From positions 67,636,501 through 67,700,500 of the forward strand of contig NC_091263.1 of NCBI RefSeq assembly GCF_042477335.2: a stretch of 64,000 bases of DNA, written 5' to 3'. The translations under genes and the position numbers were made by a program. Of this stretch, positions 47,155 to 59,200 are shown piece by piece. The notes beneath the pieces are model-generated. The model worked only from the letters and a program-made list of their open reading frames with translations, had not been told where the DNA came from and ran no database searches. Positions within the stretch are counted from its first letter, which is position 1, and each line of letters opens with the position of its first letter. The DNA comes from Ovis canadensis. Its lineage: Eukaryota; Chordata; Mammalia; Artiodactyla; Bovidae.

Positions 47155-49637
47155 GAGATGTTAGAAATACAAATAATTAAAAGCTGCCATCATATAAAGA
47201 CTTCAGTGAGCAATTGTAAACACACTTGAAACATGAATAAGTTGAAGATCTCAGCAAAGAAATAGAAAGTCTCAGAAAAAAAAATTAAGAAGAACCACAT
47301 GGAGATTATAGAACTGAAAAATATGGCTGCAATTAAAACAACAAAAAATTGCTTCATGGGCTCAACAGCAGAAGTGGAAGTGACAGAGTAAAATAACCAG
47401 TGAACTTGAAAAGCGAACAATAGAAATGTTCTGTACTGAGCAACAGAGAGAAAAAACGACTGAGGAACAAAGAAAAGAACAAAAGTTCAGGAATCTGAGG
47501 GATCATAACAAAAGAATCCAACATTCATTCATCATACTTCCAGAAGAAGAGGAGAAAGAAAATGAGTCTGAAAAGGTACTCAAATAAATAATGAATGAAA
47601 ACTTTATAAACTTATCAAAATATCTAATCTGCACCAAGACACATCATTGTCAAACTGAAAACTAAAGATAAGTGAAAAATCTTGAAAGTAGTTTGAAACA
47701 CATTACCTATAGGGGGCAAACAATTATAACAATGAATTTCTCATCAGAAGTCATAGTTAGTGGCACAGTCTTTTAAATGCTGGGAAAAGGGACTATTTGA
47801 TCCAGAATCCTATACCCAGTGAAAATACCCTGGGAGAATGAAGTTAAGACATAAGATGAGAGAAAAGAAGGAGCATGTGGTTACCTCTCTTTTCTCTCAG
47901 GGAATGGCTAACGGAAGTTCTTGAAACAGAAAGAAAATAAAATTAAGAAATCTTAGAACATCAGTAAGAGGGCAGGGACAATGGAAAAAGTTAAAATATG
48001 GATAAGAACAACACATCTTCCTCCTGATACTGTTTCATAACGGACTTTTGATGATTGAAGCAGAAATTGTAACACTGTTTGATGTGGTTTGAAACACGTA
48101 GAGGAAATATTTTAAGACAAAATATAAATGAGGAAGAGTAAAGGGAAGTAGAGGAGCTAAGGTTTCTGTACATCATTTGAATTGGTGAAATGTTAATGCC
48201 AGTAAACTATGATGGTATATATACACATATATATATCAAGTAATATCTAGGATGACCATCACCCCCCCCAAAAAAAAAACTGTGCGAAGAGGTACACTCA
48301 AAAACACTATGGCTAAGTCAAAATTGATGATTTCTTAAAACAAACAAACAAACACATGTTCAAGTACCCCACAGAAAGTCAAAAAAAAGAAAATAGAGAA
48401 ATGAAAAACAGAACAAATAGAGATTAAAAAAGTAAATGGCAGACTTAAGCCCTGACATGGTCAATAGTGACATTGAATATAAATGGTCTAAATATACCTT
48501 TTAAAACACAAATATAGATAGAACAGATTTTTTTGTTAAATTACCCAACCATATGCTGTCTATAAGAATCTCACTTCAAATATAATAATACATGTAGATT
48601 GAAAGTAAAAAATGGATTTAATATATATCATGCCAGCAGCAATCCAAAGAAGCAATCGTGGCTCTTAGAATTCAGAGCAAAGAAGATTAACGGGGACAGA
48701 GTATGATAAAAGGGGCACTGCCAAGAAGGCATAGGGATCCTGAGCGTGTATGTCGCAAACTAAATGGAGCAAAGACTGAAAGAAGTGAGAGGAGGCATAT
48801 GTCACAACTATAGTTGGAGACCTCATTGTTCCGTCAACTGATAGAACAATCAGGCAGAAAATCATCAAGATTATAGAAGAACATACTAACACAACTCATC
48901 AACAGACTCTTATATTTAAAGAACACTCCACTGGACAACTATAGAACATACATTCTTTTAAAGCATTCGCAGGGCGTATATGAAGGTAGACCATGCCCTA
49001 GGTTATAAAACAAACCTCAAAAAATTTATGAGTTGAAATAATGCAGTGTGGTCTCAGACCACAGTGGAATCAAAATAGTAATTATAATAGATAACAGGAA
49101 AATCAAACATTTGGAAATTAAGCAACATACATCTAAATGATCCATGCCTCAAAAAGGAAGTCTCAAAATAAAAAATAGGTTCAACTAAATTTAAAAGAAA
49201 ATATAGTCTGTCAAAATCTGTGGGACACTGCCAAAAGGGAAATTTATAACACTAAATGCTTACATTAGAAAATAATTTTTTAAAAAGGAAAAGAAAAGAA
49301 ATTTCATATCAGTTAGCCTCCACTTCCAAAAGCTAGAAAAGAAGAGCTAAACTTTTGAATTTCTTTCCAACCCAAAGCTGGAAGAAATAAGCAAATACTG
49401 AAAATAAAGGCAGAAATCAAAGAAGTTGAAAAGAGAAAAACTATAAAGGAAATCATTGAAAAAAAGAAAAGATACTTCTAAAAGATCAGTAACATTGACA
49501 CAAGGAGGAAATCTAATATAGATGATTCTACAAATCAGAATTTTATAACTTAGATAAAATGCATCAGTTTCTTCAAAGGCATGTACTGCTACAACTCACC
49601 CAGTATGAAATAGATAATTTGACTATTCCTGTAACTA

Positions 49638-50112
49638 TTCAGTTCAGTTCGTTCGGTCAGTGGTGTCTGACTCCTTGTGACCCCATGGACTGCAGCACGC
49701 CAGGCTTCCCTGTCCATCACCAACTTCCGGAGCTTGCTCAAACTTGTGTCCATCAAGTAGGTGATGCTATCCAACCATCTCACCCTCTGTAATCCCCTTC
49801 TCCTCCTGCCTTCAGTCCTTCCCAGCATCAGGGTCTTTTCCAGTGAGTCAGTTCTTCACATCAGGTGGCCAAAGTATTGGAGCTTCAGCTTCAGCTTCAG
49901 TCCATCCAATGAATATTCAGGAATGATTTCTTTTACAATCGACTAGTTGGATCTCCTTGCAGTTCAAGGGACTCTGAAGAGTCTTATCCAACAGCACAGT
50001 TCAAAACCATCAATTCTTTGGCACTCAGCTTTCTTTATGGTCCAACTCTTAGATCCATACATGACTACTGGAAAAACCATAACTTTGACCAGATGGACCT
50101 TTGCCAACAAAG
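49638..50112 (-). mobile_element. BovB 3' fragment ending at a micro-inversion
   Basis: 'ttcagttcagttcgttcggt' to 'gaccagatggacct', then a 14-base stretch that is the reverse complement of the expected BovB sequence (see findings). Confidence 0.92.
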
Positions 50113-50426
50113 CCATAAAGATATTAAATTAATAATGTAAGACATTCCCTAAAAAGAAAGTTCCAGGTTCATATGTTTTCACTGGAGGATTAAAACCATT
50201 TTTATGCAGCATATACCAGAAGGTAGAAGTGGAGGGAACAATTACAAATTAATATAGCTAGAAGTATCTTTTTATGAAAACTAGGAAAAGTTAATATAAT
50301 AATAAAAGAGAAATGCAGACCAATATCCCTCATGATTACAGACATAAAAATCCTTAAGAAAATATTAACAAATATAATTCATCAGTATTTAAAAACTGTT
50401 ACATACCGTGACCTAGGGGGTTTGTT

Positions 50427-50555
50427 CTGGAGGAGGGCATGGCAACTGACTCCAGTATTCTTGCCTGGAGAATCCCTATGGACAGAGGAGCCTGGCAGGC
50501 TGCAGTCCATGGGGTCGCAAAGAGTTGGACACAACTGAGTGACTAAGCACAGCAC
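50427..50555 (+). mobile_element. truncated Bov-tA SINE with 12-bp target duplication
   Basis: 'ctggaggagggcatggcaac' to 'gactaagcacagcac'. Flanked by AGGGGGTTTGTT at 50415-50426 and 50556-50567. Confidence 0.93.
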
Positions 50556-51264
50556 AGGGGGTTTGTTACAGGGGTGCAAGGCTGGCATATTTGAAAATCA
50601 TGTAATTCACTACATTAAAAGGCTAAAGAAGAAAATCAGAGGATCGTATCATTTGACACAGAAAAGCATTGGACAAAATTCAAGATGCACTCATGAACAA
50701 AATCTCAGAAAAGCAGGAATAAAGCAAAACTTTCTACTGCAAAAAACCTAGTTAGCATTATGGTTAATGGTGAGTAATTTAATGCTTTCCTTATAAAGTT
50801 AGGAACAAGTCAAGAATGCCCACTTTTACCACTCTATTCAACATCATGCTCAGTTTGTTGTTTGTTTTTTTTTGCCCAGTGCCATTGGGAAGAAAAGAAA
50901 TAAAAATGTACAGATCCAAAAGTAGGAAATAAACTGTCCCTATCTGCAGACAATATAATTGACTACATAGGAAATTTCAAGAAATCTACAAGGAAACCTC
51001 CTAGAAATAATGAGTTTGATAAAGCTGCTGGATGCAAGTAAGCAACTAAAAGTCAATTGTATTTCTATATACTAGCTATGAACATGTACACAAAAGGTAA
51101 AAATGTAACACAATTTACAGTTGCTCAAAAAGTGAAATATTTAGGTATAGCTCTAACAAAACTTGTGCAGGATGATTATGCTGAAAACTATAAAACTGAT
51201 GAAAGAAAGATCTTTAGAAGTCTCAACATAGTAATGATGCCAGTTATCTCCAAACTAATATATA

Positions 51265-51442
51265 GTGAAGTGAAAGTTGTTCAGTTGTGTCCAACTGTTT
51301 TCAACCCCATGGAAATCTCCAGCCCAGAATACTGGAATGGGTAGCCTTTCCCTTCTCCAAGAGATCTTCTGAACCCAGAGATCGAACCCAGGTCTCCCAC
51401 ATTGCAGGCAGATTCTTTACCAGCTGAGCCACGAAAGAAGCC
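51265..51442 (-). mobile_element. Bov-tA SINE with 14-bp target duplication
   Basis: Reverse Bov-tA from 'gtgaagtgaaagttgttcag' to 'gctgagccacgaaagaagcc'. Flanked by CAAACTAATATATA at 51251-51264 and 51443-51456. Confidence 0.95.
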
Positions 51443-51658
51443 CAAACTAATATATAAGTTTAATGCAATTTATTTCAAAATCTCAACAAGATTATTGTAG
51501 ATATAAGCAAGATTATTCTGTAATTTATATGAAAAGCAAAGGAACTAGAAAAGCTGTAGCAATCTTGGAAATGAAGAACAACATGAGAGTGATCAGTCTT
51601 CTAGATTTCAAGACTTACTGTATAGCTACCATAACCAATATGTGAAATTAGTGGAGAT

Positions 51659-53531
51659 TTTGATTTTGTTCAGTCACTAAGTTATGTCTGACTCTTTGCA
51701 GACCCATAGACTGTAGCACACCAGGCTTCCCTGTCCTTCATTATCTCTTGGAGTTTGTTCAAACTCAGGTCCATTGAGTCAGTGATGCTATATATCCAGC
51801 CATTTCATCCTCTGTCACCCTCTTCTCCTTCTTCCCTCAATCTTTCCCAGCATCAGGGTCTCACCTAATGAGTCATCTTGTCCCATAGGTGGCCAGAGTA
51901 TTACTGCTTCAGCTTCAGCATCAGTCCTTCCAATGACTATTCAAGGTTGCTTTCCTTTAGGATTGACTGGTTTGATCTCCTTGCTGTGCAAGGGACTCTT
52001 GAGAGTCTTTTCCACCACCACAGTTTGAAAACATCGGTTCTTCGGCGCTCGGCCTTCTTTATGGTCCAACTCTCACATCCGTACTGGAAAAACCATAGTT
52101 TTGACTATACACTCCTTTGTTAGAAAAGTGATGTCTCTGTTTTTTAATATGCTGTCTAGGTTTGTCATAGCTTTTCTTCCAAGGATTAAGCATCTTTTTA
52201 ATTTCCTGGCTACATTCACCATCCACAGTGACTTTGGAGCCCCCAAAGGAAAATCTGCCACTGTTTGCCTTTATTCCCCATCTATTTGCCGTGAAGTGAT
52301 GGGACCAGATATCATGATCTTCGTGTTTTGACTGTTGAGTTTTAAGTCAGCTTCTTCACCCCCCTCTTTCACCTTAATCAGAGGCTCTCTAGTTTCACTT
52401 TGCTTTCTGCCATAAGAGTGGTATCATCTGTATATCTGAGGTTGTTGATATGTTTCCCAGCAGTCTTGATTCCAGCTTGTGATTCATCCACCCTGGCATT
52501 TCACATGGTGTACTCTGCATGTAAGTTAAATAAGCAAGGTGACAATATGCACTCTTTTTATTTTATTTTTTATTTATTTAATTTATTTTTTTTACTTTAC
52601 AATACTGTATTGATTTTGCCATACATCAACATGAATCCGCCATGGGTATACGTAAGTTCCCACTCTTAATGCACTCCTTTCCCATTTGGAACCAGTCAGT
52701 TGTTCCATGTTCAGTTCTAACTGTTGCTTCTTGACCTGCATACAGGTTTCTTAGGAGGCAGGTCAGATGGTCTGATATTTCCATGTCTGTGAAGAATTTT
52801 CCAGTTTATTGTGATCCATACTGTCAAAGGCTTTAGCCTAGTCAATGAAACAGAAGTAGATGTTTTTCTGAAATTCCCTTGGTTTTTCTGTGATCCAATG
52901 GATATTGGAAATTTGATCTCTGGTTCCTCTGCCTTTTCTAAATCCAGCTTGAACATCTAGAAGTTCTTGGTTCACAAACTGTTGAAGTCTAGCTTGAAGG
53001 ATTTTGAGCATTACTTTGCTAGTATGTGAAATGAGTGCAGTAATACAGTAGTTTGAATTTTATTCTTTGGCATTGCCCTTTTTTGGGATTGGAATAAAAA
53101 CGGACCTTTTCCAGTCCTGTGGCCGTGGCTACTGCTGAGTTTTCCAAATTTGCTGGCATTTTGAGTGCAGCACTTTAACAGCATTATCTTTTAGGATTTG
53201 AAATAGCTCAGCTGGAATTCCATCACCTCCACTAGCTTTGTTCCTGATGATGCTTCCTAAGGACCCCTTGACTTTGCACTCCATGATGCCTGGCTCTAGA
53301 TGAGTAATCACACCATTGTGGTTATCCAAGTCATTAAGATCTTTTTTGTACAGTTCTTCTGTGTATTCTTGCCACCTGTTCTTAATATCTTCTGCTTCTG
53401 TTAGGTCCTTACCATTTCTGTCCTTTATGGTGCCCATCTTTGCATGAAATGTTCCCATGATATCTAATTTTCTTGAAGAGATCTCTAGTCTTTCCCATTC
53501 TATTGTTTTCCTCTATCTCTTTGCATTGTTT
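51659..53531 (-). mobile_element. BovB LINE, long 5'-truncated copy
   Basis: The longest BovB wholly inside the window (1.87 kb): 3' terminus at 51667 ('ttgttcagtcactaagttat') through the reverse-transcriptase region to the start of the conserved linker (minus frame 53129-53458: MGTIKDRNGKDLTEAEDI...). Possible 8-bp duplication GTGGAGAT at 51651-51658 and 53532-53539. Frames are broken. Contains a small L1 piece at 52555. Confidence 0.9.
52555..52668 (-). mobile_element. short L1-BT 3'-end insertion
   Basis: T-rich tract then 'ttgccatacatcaacatgaa' and 'tccgccatgggtatacgtaa', the reversed L1-BT 3' UTR. ATGCACTC recurs on both sides as a short target duplication within the BovB. Confidence 0.8.
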
Positions 53532-54349
53532 GTGGAGATCTAGTCACATAGGTAAGTGAAACAGAATAGAGAATCCAGTAACACACCCACATAAATGTGG
53601 GCAACTGATTGTTGAAAAAGGCACAAAGGTAATTCCTGGGAGGAAGAATAAACTTTTGCACAAATGGTGCTTGAACAAATAGTTGACCTAGGAAAGAAAA
53701 AAAATACAAAAAACAACTCAAAATGGATCATGGGCTTAAATGTTAAAGGTTTTTTTTACAGCTTTTGTTAAAGAAAAAATTGGGGATGTAGTATTAGGCA
53801 AAGATCTTAGACTTGACACCAAAAACATGATACATAAAAGGAAAAGTTGATAAAATTAAACTTTAAAAGCTTTTGGTTTGTAAAATATTCTCTCAAGAAG
53901 GTAAAAAGGCAAAGTTCAAAGTGGAGAAATTATTTGCAACACACATATCCAACAAAGGGCTAGCATCTAAAATGTATGGTATGAAGAACTCTCAAAACTC
54001 AACAGTAAAAAAATAATAAACAACTAAAAAGAAGGACATAAAACACAAACAGCCATTTTACTAAAGAGGAAATAGCCAAAAAAAATCACTGTCCTTTAGG
54101 GAAATGCAAATTAAGTCAGGATGAAGCATCACTAAACACCTATCAGATTGGCTAAAGTCAAATGCTGGTGACAGTGCAAAAAAGTGCTCACGTGTAAATG
54201 AAACTTGACAGTCATTCCAGAAAATAAGTTGGCAGTCTCTTAAAATTAAATCTGCAAATGTGATATGACACAGCTACTGAATATCTAAGTACTTAATTTC
54301 CAGAGAAATGAAAATTTATGTTCATAACAAAAACTTGTAGATAAATGTT

Positions 54350-54842
54350 TCAATTCAGTACAGTTGCTCAGTCGTGTCCGACTCTTTGCGACCCCATGAA
54401 CCGCAGCACGCCAGGCCTCCCTGTCCACCAACTCCTGGAGTCCACCCAAACCCATGTCCATTGAGTCTGTGATGCCATCCAACCATCTCATCCTCTGTCG
54501 TCCCCTTCTCCTCCTGTCCTCAATCTTTCCCAGCATCAGAGTCTTTTCAAATGAGTCAGCTCTTCTCATCAGGTGACCAAAGTATTGGAGTTTCAGCTTC
54601 AGCATCAGTCCTTCCAATGAACACCGAGGACTGATCTCCTTTAGGATGGACTGGTTGGATCTCCTTGCAGTCCAAGGGACTCTCAAGAGTCTTCTCCAAC
54701 ACCACAGTTCAAAAGCATCAATTCTTTGGCGCTCAGCTTTCTTTATAATCCAACTCTCATATCCATATATGACCACTGGAAAAACCACAGGCTTGACTAG
54801 ACGGACCTTTGTTGACCAAATAATGTCTCTGCTTTTCAGTAT
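54350..54842 (-). mobile_element. BovB 3' end
   Basis: 'caattcagtacagttgctca' to 'gtctctgcttttcagtatg'. The minus frame 54285-54941 stays open across it ([30 protein letters not shown]). Young-looking; inserted in the old L1. Confidence 0.93.
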
Positions 54843-55111
54843 GTTCATAGTTGCTTTATTCATAGTAGTCAAAAACTGGAAACCACTCAGATGACTGTCA
54901 GTGGTTGACTGGTTAAACAAGCTGAGGCACATCCACACCACAGAATACTACTCAGTAATAAATAGGAACAAACTATTGATACCACAACATAGACAAATCT
55001 CACGGAAATTATGCTGAGAGAAAGAAGTCATTTCACAAGGTTACATACTGTATGATTCAATTTACATAATATTCTTGAACTTAAAAATTTTGAGAAATAA
55101 GTATTAGATTC

Positions 55112-55625
55112 AGTTCAATTCAGTCACTCAGTCATGTGTGACTCTTTGTGACCCCATGGACTGAAGCAAGCCAGGCTTCCCTGTCCATCACCAACTCCCG
55201 GAATTCACCCAAACCCATGTCCATTGAGTCGGTGATGCCATCCAGCCATCTCATCCTCTGTCATCCCTTTCTATTCCTGCCTTCAATATTACCCAGCATC
55301 AGGGTCTTTTCCAATGAGTCAGTTCTTTGCATCAGGTGGCCAAAGTATTGGAGCTTCAGCATCAGTCCTTCCAATGAATACGCAGGACTGATTTCCTTTA
55401 GGATTGACTGGTTGGATCTCCTTGCAGTCCAAGGGACCCTCAAGACTCTTCTCCACCACCACAGTTCAAATGCATCAATTATTCGGTGCTCAGCCTTCTT
55501 TATAGTCCAACTCTCACATCCATACATGACTACTGGAAGAACCATAGCTTTGACTATACGGACCTTTGTTGGCAAAGTAATGTCTCTGCTTTTTAATGTG
55601 CTGTCTAAGTTGTTCATAGCTTTTC
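55112..55625 (-). mobile_element. BovB 3' end
   Basis: 'gttcaattcagtcactcagt' to 'gttgttcatagcttttctt'. The open minus frame 55261-55617 covers the C-terminal domain. Confidence 0.93.
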
Positions 55626-55726
55626 TTTTCTATATTCTTATATTAGGTTAGATAAAAGAAAATAAAGCAAGATGGCTAAAGTCAGATTACATAAAAAAAC
55701 CACAAAAAAGTAAAAAGTAAATGGAT

Positions 55727-55775
55727 TCAGTTCAGTTCAGTCGCTCAGTTGTGTCCGACTCTTTGCGACCCCTGG
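55727..55775 (-). mobile_element. very short BovB tail insertion
   Basis: About 48 bp of BovB 3' terminus ('cagttcagttcagtcgctca', 'tccgactctttgcgacccc') between two TGGATT hexamers. An extreme 5' truncation. Confidence 0.75.
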
Positions 55776-56331
55776 ATTAATGTTCATTAAAAGCAAATTT
55801 TCTATGATTTCCTGATATTTTCTTTTCTTTGACTTTAACTTCTATTTACATTTAAGAAATTAAATTTAAGTTTTTTGCTCTAAACAACAACAACAACAAC
55901 AACAAAAGCAAATTATTACCCATTGCTTATACAGGAACTCCTATAAGATCACCATATAGATTGAAAATAAAGGGATTGGAAAGAGTTATTCTATTTAAAA
56001 AGTCAAAAGATCACTAAGATCAAAATAGAATTTATGTAAAATTTTTAATTTGGAAAAGAAGACTATGTAATATTAAAGGGATAGTCTATTAAGAAAGTAA
56101 TTTTCATTTTGTTAGTATTAGAAGATGTAAAATTCATAATATAATATTAATGTTGGTTTTAAATAAATTTTACAGATAAAATATTTTCCCAATTTTAAAT
56201 GAGAAAGTTTCTCCTATAAACATAAACCCTTATCATGTTTATGCTTGAAACTGCTGGACACTTTCAGATCAAGATTTTTGATAACAATAATTTCAAATTC
56301 ATGCTAATCACAGTAAATGGGAAGCTTTATT
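55776..56331. other. AT-rich unassigned DNA
   Basis: Nothing recognised apart from the (AAC)n run. Confidence 0.4.
55883..55905. repeat. (AAC)n microsatellite
   Basis: Seven to eight perfect AAC units. Confidence 0.95.
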
Positions 56332-56350
56332 TATTTACACAAGTAATTTT

Positions 56351-57532
56351 TTTTTAATTTTTATTTTTACTTTATTTTACTTTACAATACTGTATTGGTT
56401 TTGCCATACATTGACATGAATCCACCACGGGTGTACATGCATTCCCAAACATGAACCCCCCTCCCACCTCCCCCCCATAACATCCCTCTGGGTCATCCCT
56501 GTGCACCAGCCCCAAGCATGCTGTATCCTGCATCAGACATAGACTGGCGATTCGATTCTTACATGATAGTATACATGTTTCAATGCCATTCTCCCAAATC
56601 ATCCCACCCTCTCCCTCTCCCTCTGAGTCCAAAAGTCCGCTATACACATCTGTGTCTTTTTTGCTGTCTTGCATACAGGGTCATCATTGCCATCTTTCTA
56701 AATTCCATATATATGTGTTAGTATACTGTATTGGTGTTTTTCTTTCTGGCTTACTTCACTCTGTATAATCGGCTCCAGTTTCATCCATCTCATCAGAACT
56801 GATTAAAATGCATTCTTTTTAATGGCTGAGTAATACTCCATTGTGTATATGTACCACAGCTTTTTTATCCATTCATCTGCTGATGGACATCTAGGTTGTT
56901 TCCATGTCCTGGCTATTATAAATAGTGCTGCGATGAACATTGGGGTACATGTGTCTCTTTCAATTCTGGTTTCCTCAGTGTGTATGCCCAGCAGTGGGAT
57001 TGCTGGGTCATAAGGCAGTTTTATTTGCAATTTTTTAAGGAATCTCCACACTATTCTCCATAGTGGCTGTACTAGTTTGCATTCCCACCAACAGTGTAGG
57101 AGGGTTCCCTTTTCTCCACACCCTCTCCAGCATTTATTGCTTGCAGATTTTTGGATCGCAGACATTCTGACTCATTGTGTTTTTGATTTGCATTTCTCTA
57201 ATAATGAGTGATGTTGAGCATCTTTTCATGTGTTTGTTAGCCATCTGTATGTCTTCTTTGGAGAAATGTCTATTTAGTTCTTTGGCCCATTTTTGATTGG
57301 GTCGTTTATTTTTCTGGAATTGAGTTGCATAAGTTGCTTGTATATTTTTGAGATTAGTTGTTTGTCAGTTGCTTCATTTGCTATTATTTTCTCCCATTCA
57401 GAAGGCTGTCTTTTCACCTTGCTTATATTTTCCTTTGTTGTGCAGAAGCTTTTAATTTTAATTAGATCCCATTTGTTTATTTTTGCTTTTATTTCCAGAA
57501 TTCTGGGAGGTGGATCATAGAGGATCCTGCTG
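56351..57532 (-). mobile_element. 5'-truncated L1-BT LINE with perfect 19-bp target duplication
   Basis: Poly-T, reversed L1-BT 3' UTR, and the 3' end of ORF2 in two minus-strand open pieces (57274-57543, ending at a frameshift near the poly-lysine stretch; 56803-57165, containing [20 protein letters not shown] and ending EYYSAIKKNAF). TATTTACACAAGTAATTTT lies at 56332-56350 and 57533-57551 without a mismatch. The text closely matches the copy at 5061-5776. Confidence 0.96.
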
Positions 57533-57839
57533 TATTTACACAAGTAATTTTAAATAAAAATTAAAGCAAAATATTTACAACCATACAAAATTTTGCAACA
57601 GTTAAAATTATAATGAAGAATCTAATAGTTTTTTCTCTTTCATTAACAAATGTAATGTTGAAATGTCTTATAATGTTGAAGTACAAATGTATTTCAAAGG
57701 CAATGAAATGTGTTAAGAGTTTAAAACCTGATGCAACTCTACAAAGCTCACAAATATTGTTAGAACAGTCACTCTGCAGTTGGTTTGGATGCCACTAAAA
57801 GGGTACATCAAGCACAAATGGACACAAGTAACCGATATA

Positions 57840-58320
57840 TATAGAACATAGAGTGCACGCAGCTGCTTAAAGCTGGGAGCCCCACTGAGCTCCCCCAGCC
57901 CCCAGTGTTTACCAGAAGCCTGTGCTCCATCTCCCAGGCACCTGGAGTGTGAACCTCAACTCCACAGACCCCTTGTCCTTGCTGGGCAGCCATGAGCTCT
58001 GCAGCTGGCTGGTGATGTGCATGTCCCCTTGTCTGGGCTCTTAGCACATTACCACAGAGCACAAGGGCCAGGTGGATGTCATGAGTTGACTGTTCATGGA
58101 GTCTACATTGTGCGCTTCCCCAGGCCAGGGGCTGCCTTCCAGAAAACCCGTGAGGTTGCCTGTAAGAAGGCCCTGCCCAACTGTCCTGAGGGCTGAAGAA
58201 ATCAGTATGTTAAAAAACCTGCAGTCCATTCATGGTGCACCAGTGGAGCAGCTCTGGAACCAAGGCTATGTAGAGACCTTGACAAACACTGACCAGATCC
58301 GAGTGCATAATAGAGTTATT
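57840..58320. other. GC-rich island of unknown nature
   Basis: About 480 bp, richer in G+C than its surroundings and free of recognised repeats. Both strands carry 60-85-codon open frames (57808-58062 minus, 58041-58229 minus, 58096-58329 plus); one further plus frame has about 42 sense codons ending KKALPNCPEG then stop. I match none to a known protein. It might be a decayed processed pseudogene, an unrecognised old repeat or an exon of a noncoding RNA. Confidence 0.3.
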
Positions 58321-59200
58321 AGCAAATAAGAAGGAAATGTTATGACACAGACCATATTCTCTGACCACAGTTTATTAAATTAAAAATTGTCTTTGCATAA
58401 ATTATAAAAACCAAAAAAACATGTTTCTGAAAACTGAAAAACTAAATTTCTAAATGCCTTGTGAGTTAATAATGAAAGCAGAACAGAGGTGACAAAGTAA
58501 TTAGAGCTAAATGAAAATGAAAGCATCAGTGCATAGTCTGTACGTCCACAAGTCTGAAATCCAAAAGAATCTGAAAACTGAAACTTTTGTTCATAACTTT
58601 ATTTACCTGACCCAAGATCATTCACAGTCTCAGTGATCGCACCTCTAAGCAAGATGGATGAAGGAAAAAGAATGAGAAAAGGCACAGGTAAGCAGTATTA
58701 TCAACCACAGCCACGAAAGACTAAACTAGAACAGAGATGATAGATAGAATGCCTGCAGCAACTTTATGACAGTACATTTGAAAGTTTGGACAAAATGGAT
58801 AATTTCCTAGAAAATTATACATTGGTGAAATTGACTCATGAAAAATAGAAAAACTGAATAAACTTTTCTAAGAAATTGAGTTACTAAAATCTTTATCCCT
58901 TGGCAGCTTTTCAGAATGAGAAAAACAAATGGCCAATAAACAGGAAAATATGATAAATTTCCATCGTAATCAAGAAAGTGCACACTGAAACAGTGTTGGG
59001 TTAACCGTTCCCATCCATCTGCTTAGTAAAGATGAAAAAGCCAATTTTCATTGAGGATTTGGAGAAACCAGCCCTCTCTCATAATGTGGGTAGGGATGTA
59101 AGTTGGCAAACCCATTTGACAAGCAGTTTGGCAATATCTAGAAAATGTAGAGATGCTCTGATTCAGCAGTTCCATTTTTAGATACATGTCTGGCCTGAAG
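58321..59200 (+). repeat. old L1 ORF2 fragments
   Basis: 'ctgaccacagtttattaaat', 'aattcctagaaaattatac'-like text, and 'cattgaggatttggagaaac', 'atgtaagttggcaaacccat', 'ttcagcagttccatttttag' follow ORF2 order with large deletions. Confidence 0.6.

Larger units (their letters stand above)
45730..55105 (+). repeat. old, nearly full-span L1 broken by younger insertions
   Basis: With the younger elements removed the order is that of a single L1: 5'-UTR-like text (45730-47040), ORF1-like text (47160-48100, e.g. 'catggagattatagaactga', 'caagacacatcattgtcaaa', 'tttctcatcagaagtcatag'), ORF2 (48200-51650, 53540-54345), and ORF2 end (54845-55105, 'atactactcagtaataaata'). No long open frame survives. It is interrupted by Bov-A2, Bov-tA, BovB and L1 pieces listed separately. 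The outer boundaries are approximate, and a chance neighbouring of two same-sense L1s cannot be excluded. Confidence 0.6.

Noticed and set aside
54285..54941. 218-codon minus-strand open frame
   Set aside because: Mostly the BovB C-terminal domain with ends in flanking old L1; not a host gene.
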